Source: Flectobacillus longus
GTDB lineage: Bacteria > Bacteroidota > Bacteroidia > Cytophagales > Spirosomataceae
NCBI RefSeq assembly: GCF_030056705.1
Contig: NZ_JASHIC010000015.1
Coordinates: forward strand, 1 to 64,000
Length of the DNA stretch: 64,000 nt
Direction: 5' to 3'
The position numbers were made by a program, and so were the translations under genes. The notes beneath the pieces are model-generated. The model was not told the DNA's origin and searched no databases. It worked only from the letters and a program-made list of their open reading frames with translations. Of the stretch, positions 57,135-64,000 are shown piece after piece (position 1 is the first letter of the stretch; every line of letters begins with the position of its first letter).

Positions 57135-57495
57135 AATATTCAAAAATCGAGAGAAACCTAGGACATTATACTCTAAATAGTATGTGTTCTCCCAATCCAA
57201 AGTAAAAATTTTATCACAAAACTATGAGGGTGTTAGTTTTTAGTTGATAGCTAAGTGTTTGATAATTAGCTTTTAATAATGGCATTGGGTACTAAAATGC
57301 AATAATCAGCTAAAATGATTTTTCAACATTATCGTTCTTGAGCCTGAAAACAACTAATTTTGCAAAAAAATGATTTTAAGCAAAGATAAAATTTTTATCG
57401 AAAAATCAGGAATCTATTTAGTACAAAAAAATATTTAGTGTTTTGAATGACATTTGTCAGTCATTTTTGCCCTAAACATAACCATATAATTACCA
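57135..57495. other. Gap between the MerR regulator and alaS
   Basis: Divergent promoters; contains the alaS box at 57355. No gene or repeat seen. A TGACATTTGTCA palindrome is at 57448-57459. Confidence 0.4.
57355..57362 (+). promoter_or_regulatory. alaS: Candidate -7 box of alaS
   Basis: TAATTTTG (then C), giving a leader of about 127 bases. Confidence 0.4.
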
Positions 57496-60132
57496 ATGAC
57501 TTCCAGAGAAATTAGAAAACAGTTCTTGGACTTTTTTGCATCGAAAGGTCACTTAATTGTTCCTTCAGCTCCATTAGTAGCCAAAAATGACCCAACCTTG
57601 ATGTTCAATAACTCGGGTATGGCTCAGTTCAAAGATTTTTTCTTAGGTAACGGAACTCCGCCTTCAAAGCGTATTGCCGATACCCAAAAATGTTTGAGAG
57701 TTTCAGGAAAACACAATGACCTTGAGGATGTAGGCTTTGACACATACCACCATACCATGTTTGAGATGTTGGGCAACTGGTCATTTGGCGACTATTTCAA
57801 AAAAGAAGCCTTGGCTTGGTCATGGGAGTTATTGACTGGCGTGTATAAGCTACCCAAAGACCGTATCTATGTTTCTGTATTTCAAGGTGATGAAAAAGAT
57901 GGCGTGCCATTTGACCAAGAAGCATGGGATATTTGGAAGGCTATCGTTGGAGAAGAACGTATTATTCTAGGAAATAAAAAAGATAACTTCTGGGAAATGG
58001 GCGAGACTGGTCCGTGTGGTCCATGTTCAGAAATCCATATCGATTTACGTGATGCTGAAGAGGTTGCATTGACCCCAGGAAAAGAATTAGTAAATGCAGA
58101 CCATCCTCAGGTTGTAGAAATCTGGAACAACGTATTCATGCAGTTTGAGCGTATGGCTGATGGCTCATTGGTGCCACTTCCATCAAAACACGTGGATACA
58201 GGGATGGGTTTTGAGCGTTTGTGTATGGCTATCCAAGGCAAACAATCGAACTACGACACCGACGTTTTCCAAGGTACGATCAAACTTATTGCTGACAAAG
58301 CTGGTAAAGTGTATGGTCAAGACAAATGGACAGATATTTCGCTTCGTGTTATTGCTGACCACATTCGTGCTATTGCGTTTGCAATTGCCGATGGTCAATT
58401 ACCTTCAAACAACAAGGCGGGTTATGTGATTCGTCGTATTTTGCGTCGTGCAGTGCGTTATGGATATACCTATTTAGGATTCCGTGAGCCGTTTTTGCAC
58501 TCGATTGTACCTTTGTTGTCAGAACAATTCGACGGTGTTTTCCCAGAATTGATTTCTCAACAAGATTTCGTAGCAAAAGTTATTTTGGAAGAAGAAAACT
58601 CTTTCTTGCGTACCCTTGAGAATGGATTGAAATTATTAGACAAAATCACGGTTGATTTGAAAGCTAATAATCAAACAGTGATCAATGGTGAGCAAGTATT
58701 TGAGTTGAATGATACCTTCGGTTTCCCTGTTGACTTGACAGCCCTAATCGCTCGTGAAAATGGTTTGTCAATCGACGAAGAAGGATACAAAGCTGCCCTT
58801 CAAGCACAAAAAGAGCGTTCACGCAAGGATGCTTCAACTTCTGCTGAAGACTGGGTGATTTTACAAGAAGTAGACAAAATCGAATTTGTCGGTTATGATG
58901 AATTCGAAACGGTTTCTTCTGTTGTGAAATACCAAAAAGTTCAAAACAAACAAGGCACGCAATATAAAGTGGTGTTAGACAAAACGCCTTTCTATGCCGA
59001 ATCAGGTGGTCAGGTAGGAGATAAAGGTACTATTAGTTTTGGTGGAGTTGCGATTGAAGTAGTAGATACCAAAAAAGAAAACGATCTTATTGTTCATTTC
59101 ATTAGCGACAAGCGTTTTGAGTCTTTGGTTTCTGACGAACCAGTAAAAGCAAGTATCGATTTAGCACGTAGAAAGTTGACTAACAACAACCACACATCTA
59201 CGCACTTGATGCAGGCTGCGCTTAAGCAAGTCTTGGGTAGTCACGTAAACCAAAAAGGTTCATTAGTAAATAATGAAATTTTACGTTTTGACTTCTCTCA
59301 CTTCCAGAAAGTTACCGATGAGGAAATTGCTCAGGTTGAGGAGATTGTAAACCAAAAAATCCGTGAGAATATTCCTTTGGTAGAAGAACGCAACGTTCCT
59401 ATTTCTGAAGCAACTTCTCGTGGTGCTATGGCATTGTTTGGTGAAAAATATGGCGATTTTGTTCGTGTGATTACTTTTGATAAAAACTATTCGGTCGAAC
59501 TTTGTGGAGGTACACACGTACCAGCAACAGGTAATATCGGTTTGTTTAAGATCATCACTGAAACATCTGTCGCTACTGGTGTTCGTCGTATTGAAGCGGT
59601 TACCTCAGAAAAAGCATTCGAAATTCTTCGTGAGCAAGAGGCTATTCTTGACCAATTGAATCAATTGTTGAAAGCGCCAAAAGACCTAGTAAAAGCAGTG
59701 GCTTCGTTGTTAGAAGAGAAAAATGCTTTGGCGAAGAAAATCGAAGTATTTGAACAAGAAAAACTTCAAGCAACTAAAGAACGTTTGTTGAATAAAATCG
59801 TTTCTTATGGTAGCATTAACGCTATTACTGAAGTTGTTGAAGTTGGTTCAGCAGATGCTTTGAAACAATTAGCTTATGAATTAAAAGCAAAAGTTGGTGA
59901 TTTGTATTGCGTATTAGGTGCTGAAATCGCTGGAAAACCTCAGTTGGCAGTTATGATTGCCGATAATCTGGTAGCAGACAAAGGCTTAAATGCAGGACAA
60001 ATTATTCGTGAATTGGCCAAAGAAGTGAAAGGTGGAGGCGGTGGTCAACCATTCTTTGCAACAGCAGGTGGTTCGGACGTAAGTGGTTTGGCAAAAGCGA
60101 TAGAAAAAGGTAAAACTTTTGTGAACGCATAA
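57496..60132 (+). CDS. alaS: Alanine-tRNA ligase
   Basis: 878 residues, full length. It charges tRNA-Ala and edits mischarged Ser and Gly. The class II core has NDPTLMFNNSGMAQFKDFF at 31-49 and, in the tRNA and editing domains, HTSTHLMQAAL and CGGTHVPATG give the zinc ligands (HxxxH and CxxxH). A DHHA1-type C-terminal domain ends with KGGGGGQPFFATAGG. Single gene with a strong terminator. Confidence 0.98.
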   Translation: MTSREIRKQFLDFFASKGHLIVPSAPLVAKNDPTLMFNNSGMAQFKDFFLGNGTPPSKRIADTQKCLRVSGKHNDLEDVGFDTYHHTMFEMLGNWSFGDYFKKEALAWSWELLTGVYKLPKDRIYVSVFQGDEKDGVPFDQEAWDIWKAIVGEERIILGNKKDNFWEMGETGPCGPCSEIHIDLRDAEEVALTPGKELVNADHPQVVEIWNNVFMQFERMADGSLVPLPSKHVDTGMGFERLCMAIQGKQSNYDTDVFQGTIKLIADKAGKVYGQDKWTDISLRVIADHIRAIAFAIADGQLPSNNKAGYVIRRILRRAVRYGYTYLGFREPFLHSIVPLLSEQFDGVFPELISQQDFVAKVILEEENSFLRTLENGLKLLDKITVDLKANNQTVINGEQVFELNDTFGFPVDLTALIARENGLSIDEEGYKAALQAQKERSRKDASTSAEDWVILQEVDKIEFVGYDEFETVSSVVKYQKVQNKQGTQYKVVLDKTPFYAESGGQVGDKGTISFGGVAIEVVDTKKENDLIVHFISDKRFESLVSDEPVKASIDLARRKLTNNNHTSTHLMQAALKQVLGSHVNQKGSLVNNEILRFDFSHFQKVTDEEIAQVEEIVNQKIRENIPLVEERNVPISEATSRGAMALFGEKYGDFVRVITFDKNYSVELCGGTHVPATGNIGLFKIITETSVATGVRRIEAVTSEKAFEILREQEAILDQLNQLLKAPKDLVKAVASLLEEKNALAKKIEVFEQEKLQATKERLLNKIVSYGSINAITEVVEVGSADALKQLAYELKAKVGDLYCVLGAEIAGKPQLAVMIADNLVADKGLNAGQIIRELAKEVKGGGGGQPFFATAGGSDVSGLAKAIEKGKTFVNA

Positions 60133-60158
60133 GCTTTTTTAGGAATAAGAATATTTCA

Positions 60159-60187
60159 CACCCCTCAAGAAACTTTCTTGAGGGGTG
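60159..60187 (+). terminator. alaS: Terminator of alaS
   Basis: Stem CACCCCTCAAG with CTTGAGGGGTG plus A/T pairs, followed by ATTTTTTT, 27 bases after the stop. Confidence 0.9.
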
Positions 60188-60285
60188 ATTTTTTTACAAG
60201 AAAAGGGAGAAAAGAATTGATTTTTTGTGTTTTGATTCAAATGATTCTTTAATTCCTTATTTTTCTTCATCATTCATTCTCAATC

Positions 60286-61287
60286 ATGAGTTATAAAAAA
60301 TATTCACTTCCTCCAGCCGCTTTGGTTGCTATTGAGCGAATGAATCAGTTTGGTCAATCTCAAAAGCCTTTCTTCTTTGTGATTGATTATCTGATGCAAA
60401 AGCCTTTGGTTATCCCTTTGGAGGAGGTTGCACAGCACCAAATATTCTACAAAATTGGAGATAAAACGAATTATCACTTTAAGCATAAAACCGTAGAAAG
60501 CACGGAGTCGGTTTTTCAAAAATACCCCATAAGTTTTGAAGAGTATCAACAATCATTTACGCTTGTACAAAACCACTTGAATCGAGGAAATAGTTTTTTG
60601 ATAAACTTAACCAAACCAACACCTATTCAAGTGAATCTATCCTTGAGAGAGATATTTGAACGAAGTGAAGCTACTTACCAATTATTATTCAAAAATCAGT
60701 TTGTTTTATTTTCGCCCGAAACTTTTGTTCAAATCAAGTCAGGAGTCATCTCTGCGCATCCAATGAAAGGTACTATTTCTGCCAATGTTCCTGATGCAGA
60801 AACGACTATTTTGGAGGATAAAAAGGAATTGGCCGAACATGCTACCATTGTGGATTTAATCAGAAATGATATAAGTATGGTAGCCGAAAAAGTGTGGGTA
60901 GAGCGATTTAGGTATATCGACAGGGTCACTACCAACGAAGGAGATTTGTTACAAGTGAGCTCTGAAATTTGTGGAGAATTGCCAGATAATTATGCTCAAA
61001 AAATAGGTACTTTACTCTTTAAAATGCTTCCTGCTGGGTCTATCACGGGGGCGCCCAAACCACAAACTTTAGAGATTATCAAAGAGGCTGAAGGTTATGA
61101 TAGAGGATATTATACTGGTGTTTTTGGCATATTTGATGGACAAAATTTAGATAGTTCGGTGATGATTCGCTTTATTGAAAATACGTCGCAAGGAATGCTT
61201 TTTAAAAGCGGAGGAGGAATTACCGTTTTTGCGAATGCCGAATCTGAATATCAAGAATTAATAGATAAAGTCTATTTGTCAAAATAG
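60286..61287 (+). CDS. pabB: Aminodeoxychorismate synthase component I-type chorismate-binding enzyme
   Basis: 333 residues, shorter than PabB of enterics (about 450), because the N-terminal domain is reduced. The chorismate-binding domain is intact: SFLINLTKPTPI, HPMKGTISAN, DLIRNDISMV, LPAGSITGAPKPQTLEIIKE and SVMIRFIE. It would aminate chorismate for p-aminobenzoate and folate. A pabC partner is not adjacent, so assignment to PabB and not another chorismate enzyme rests on motifs. Confidence 0.85.
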   Translation: MSYKKYSLPPAALVAIERMNQFGQSQKPFFFVIDYLMQKPLVIPLEEVAQHQIFYKIGDKTNYHFKHKTVESTESVFQKYPISFEEYQQSFTLVQNHLNRGNSFLINLTKPTPIQVNLSLREIFERSEATYQLLFKNQFVLFSPETFVQIKSGVISAHPMKGTISANVPDAETTILEDKKELAEHATIVDLIRNDISMVAEKVWVERFRYIDRVTTNEGDLLQVSSEICGELPDNYAQKIGTLLFKMLPAGSITGAPKPQTLEIIKEAEGYDRGYYTGVFGIFDGQNLDSSVMIRFIENTSQGMLFKSGGGITVFANAESEYQELIDKVYLSK

Positions 61288-61313
61288 TTTTTTTTGATAA
61301 TCGTAACTGTACA

Positions 61314-61420
61314 ATATGAGTCATCCCAAATTGAGTGAGTTGTGATTGAGTGCATGAGTGATTATTTTAAAATATCTATTAAAAATAATCACTCATGCAC
61401 TCAATCACTAAATTAGAGTT
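61314..61420. repeat. TGAGTG-type fold-back between pabB and VWA genes (element E)
   Basis: Starts ATATGAGTCATCCC (61314-61327), the same left end as copies B, C and D, then a 27 bp perfect inverted repeat (61342-61368 with 61382-61408, loop 13). It lacks the GCGGTCG hairpin, so it may be a deleted copy. It lies between convergent genes. Confidence 0.75.
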
Positions 61421-61438
61421 TCTAAAAACGCGTAATTA

Positions 61439-62563
61439 TCAAATCATTTTCCACAATTGCTTTAGGCTTTCGAGATTATGGACAGGAGCAAAATGGTTGA
61501 TATAAGGCATAGCCGCTTGCATACCCACGGTGTTTGCTTGAAAGTTAGGATTTCCTGCTAGCGGATTCAACCATAAGATTTTATGTGCCTGTTTGTGAAG
61601 TGTTTCCATCGCATCGCTTAATATTTCAGGGTTTCCCGTTTCCCAACCATCAGAGAGAATAATGACAACGGTTTGATTGTTGACGTATCTTTTCCCAAAA
61701 TCTTGGTTAAATTGTGCCAAAGACTGTCCAATCTTGGTGCCACCTGACCAGATATTGATTTTTTCTGAAAAATTCGCTTTCACTTCATTGAAATGATTAG
61801 TGTTTAGTTCATTTGTAATTCTTGCGATTTGGGTACTAAAAATAAAGGTTTCAATTTTTTGATATACTTTTTGAAAAGCATACATAAACTGAATAAAAAA
61901 AGCTGAGTACAAATCCATCGACTTGCTTACATCGCAAAGTAATACCAATTTTAGACGATTTTTTTTAGGCTTTCTGAATGCCAATTCTATCAACTCGCCA
62001 CCACTGCGCATATTTTTTCGGATAGTTCTTGAAAAATGAAATTGTTTTCTGGCTCTTGTTGCCTGTTCGCGCCTTGCAATCGCTCTTGCAAGGGTGCGTG
62101 AGAGTGTTTGAATACTTGTCATCATTTCGGCAATCTCATCAGAAGGGATATTAGCAAAGTTTTTCTGCCCAAAGCTTTCGTTAGGACTATAAGCCGCCAT
62201 TTGTTCCTCTTTGTTTTGTCGGTTGCCATTGAGCCAAGATTTTAGGGAGTTGAAAGCTTGCTCCTCACTCTTGATGGGGCGATTTGACTTACTTTTCCCA
62301 TCTTTGATTTTGGAATCTAGTGCTTTTTCAAGCTCTTTCCAATAATCTTCAAACAGACGATTGAATACCTCTAATTGTTGGACTTTTTTGACAAGTGTTA
62401 TTGCTAAGGCCGTTTGAAAATCGAGCCTGTTTTGGTATGAAATATATGCTAACGCTTCCAAAGCAGTGGTTTCGTCTTGCACACTGATAGAAAAACCATG
62501 TTCTCTGAGAAATCTACAAAATGTGACTATGTTTTCTGAAAGGGAGGTTTTTCTGTGTATCAT
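61439..62563 (-). CDS. VWA-domain CoxE-like protein
   Basis: 374 residues. N-terminal helical region with a basic/Lys-rich linker (about 90-140), then a CoxE-like von Willebrand A domain (about 190-374) whose MIDAS motif DVSKSM and downstream LSDGWETGNPE are present. Such proteins usually work with a MoxR AAA+ ATPase to mature another complex, but no MoxR gene is here. Cytoplasmic. Its promoter and upstream gap hold only a repeat. Confidence 0.85.
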   Translation of the reverse strand: MIHRKTSLSENIVTFCRFLREHGFSISVQDETTALEALAYISYQNRLDFQTALAITLVKKVQQLEVFNRLFEDYWKELEKALDSKIKDGKSKSNRPIKSEEQAFNSLKSWLNGNRQNKEEQMAAYSPNESFGQKNFANIPSDEIAEMMTSIQTLSRTLARAIARREQATRARKQFHFSRTIRKNMRSGGELIELAFRKPKKNRLKLVLLCDVSKSMDLYSAFFIQFMYAFQKVYQKIETFIFSTQIARITNELNTNHFNEVKANFSEKINIWSGGTKIGQSLAQFNQDFGKRYVNNQTVVIILSDGWETGNPEILSDAMETLHKQAHKILWLNPLAGNPNFQANTVGMQAAMPYINHFAPVHNLESLKQLWKMI

Positions 62564-63179
62564 CGTTGTGGAGTTTTATAGGGATAAATTAACAGAAATT
62601 TTCAGAAATTAATACGTTAATGGGCAAAATCAAATTGATTTTACCCGCTCTAGGCAATATGCCCTAAGCTGAAAGTTCAAAAGTACTTTTAATGAAATCA
62701 TGAATACATTTTTACCAAATGCCTACAGCTCATAGATATGAGCCAAAGTGTTTATTAGGATTTTTAAGAAACCAATTTTTTCATCAGCTCTGTAGGAAAG
62801 ACTTCAATATTTTAGCTTTGTGTCGCACCTACGGCGCTTTTACATTTGCTACTCACAAATCCCTTTTCTGAAGTGAAAGAGACGATATGACATTTTTTAG
62901 AATTATTGATGATTTGCATCTAATTTGTTTTCTATATTTGTAAAGAATAATCGGTCTTCAAAGGCTTTTTTTGATATTCGCTATTTTTCTAAAGATATAA
63001 CGATTGCATTTAAAGAATCACAACAAATACGTATTAGTTCAATAAGCTGTAAAAACTAGGCGAAAAGTCTTCATTATTTTATATGAAACGTTTTTCAACT
63101 TTCAGCCTACTGTATAAAACTTAAGACCTAATACAGGTAAAATTAATTTTCATCGAAATATTCTATAAACTATAACGAT
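62564..63179. other. Gap with GCCTA-type repeat before the TonB receptor gene
   Basis: 616 AT-rich bases. A segment at 62615-62760 resembles the repeat at 49081 (GGCAATATGCCCTAAGCTGA, then AAATGCCTACAGCTCATA in inverted order). The rest, upstream of the receptor, has no recognised riboswitch or coding frame. Confidence 0.45.
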
Positions 63180-64000
63180 ATGAAAAAACTGATTACTGTA
63201 ATTAGTTTATTGCCTTTTTATCAAACATTTTCTCAAACCACAAAAGATACCACCACTCATCTTTCGGAAGTGGTAGTAACAGCCTCCCGTTTGCCATTGT
63301 CTATCATGAAATCGCCTGTAAGCATCGAGTTATTGGATGCTCGTGCGATAAAATCGTCTCCTGCACCGAGCTATTTTGAGGCAATCGAAAACCTGAAGGG
63401 TGTACAATTGCTTACCTCCAGTTTGGGATTTAAGGTTTATAATACTCGCGGATTTGCTAATCCGACCAATGTGCGATTTGTGCAATTGGTAGACGGTGCT
63501 GACAATCAAGCGCCCCATATTGGCGCACCGATTGGTAGTGCATTAGCGCCTACCGATTTGGACATTGACCGTGTAGAGCTTATCCCAGGAACGGCTTCGG
63601 CACTGTATGGGATGAATGCCTTGAATGGCATGGTGCAAATTTTATCCAAAAATCCATTTGAACATCAAGGTTTTTCTTTCCAACAAAAAACTGGGGTTAA
63701 TCATTTGGGCGATGCCAATGCTGCTGTACAACTTTTTACCGAAACCTCTCTACGTTGGGCAAAGGCTTGGAATAATCAATGGGCGGTAAAACTAAATCTC
63801 AATTATCTGAAAGGAAACGACTGGATTTCGGATAATAACCAAGATTTGAATCCCAATGGTAATGCTTCACTGGGCTTGCTTGGCTCAGACAATCCTGCTT
63901 ATGATGGCATTAATGCTTATGGTAACGAATCGTCTAACCGTCAGACTTTAACACTTGGAGGCAAGCGCTATTCTGTTGCCCGCACTGGATATACAGAGAA
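63180..64000 (+). CDS. TonB-dependent outer-membrane receptor (partial, runs off window)
   Basis: 273 codons from the ATG at 63180 with no stop before the window end. A signal peptide (1-19, ending FSQ) is followed by a TonB-box-like HLSEVVVTASRL (28-39) and the plug domain: SYFEAIENLKGVQLL, NTRGFANPTNVRF, LVDGADNQAP, DIDRVELIPGTASALYGMNALNGMVQI. Unlike the susC product it has no N-terminal CarboxypepD domain, so it is more likely a metal, siderophore or vitamin receptor. The barrel lies mostly outside the window. Confidence 0.9.
   Translation, partial: MKKLITVISLLPFYQTFSQTTKDTTTHLSEVVVTASRLPLSIMKSPVSIELLDARAIKSSPAPSYFEAIENLKGVQLLTSSLGFKVYNTRGFANPTNVRFVQLVDGADNQAPHIGAPIGSALAPTDLDIDRVELIPGTASALYGMNALNGMVQILSKNPFEHQGFSFQQKTGVNHLGDANAAVQLFTETSLRWAKAWNNQWAVKLNLNYLKGNDWISDNNQDLNPNGNASLGLLGSDNPAYDGINAYGNESSNRQTLTLGGKRYSVARTGYTE

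Overview
The window looks like chromosomal DNA of a Bacteroidota bacterium, most likely Cytophagales (a Spirosomaceae-type genome such as Flectobacillus or Arcicella; the genus is a guess). Reasons: AT-rich DNA, a SusC/SusD/SusE locus, DUF983 and DUF1361 proteins, LytS-type and TPR histidine kinases, many lipoprotein or Sec signal peptides ending in AQ, and promoter-like TAnnTTTG boxes (the Bacteroidota -7 element) ahead of many genes.

Layout. 1-7000: the last codons of a probable transposase, a Rieske lipoprotein, menE, an unknown protein, a secreted metallopeptidase/propeller/barrel protein and an orphan LytS-type kinase. 7000-20100: a sialate O-acetylesterase, then folD, a zinc-site-less sirtuin, topA, and two unrelated aconitases transcribed divergently from a 1.1 kb AT-rich gap. 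20100-31000: accessory and sensory genes: a TauE/SafE plus flavin monooxygenase pair, a triple-PAS protein with a histidine box but no ATPase domain, a K+-channel-like protein, a papain-like protease with a 143-residue acidic tail, an OmpA-family lipid-free protein, and a small membrane-protein/winged-helix locus whose promoter carries a palindrome found again before a DUF1361 gene.

31000-48500 is a carbohydrate-utilisation region: kduD, then a starch-type operon (susC-susD-susE-GH13 amylase, minus strand) preceded by a membrane AraC regulator with two starch-binding-like modules, then a GH78 rhamnosidase divergent from a GH2 enzyme. The susC/D/E proteins would capture and import malto-oligosaccharides, the GH13 enzyme would cut them, and the membrane regulator is placed to sense them outside the cytoplasm and switch the operon on. 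GH78, GH2 and kduD suggest pectin-like or mixed plant glycans as additional substrates.

48500-64000 is mostly housekeeping: DUF983, an AraC regulator, metY, a NUDIX protein, pyrE, a TPR histidine kinase, dprA, a MerR regulator, alaS, a pabB-type gene, a VWA/CoxE-like protein and the start of a TonB-dependent receptor cut by the window end.

Non-coding structure is unusually rich. At least four copies of a roughly 200 bp intergenic element share a strong GCGGTCGAAAA-type hairpin; one copy has 16 bp terminal inverted repeats like a MITE. Other fold-back repeats (TGAGTG-type; GTTAATAGTAT-type; a GCCTA-type) occupy most of the remaining gaps, always outside genes and mainly at 3' ends. No rRNA, tRNA or CRISPR was seen.
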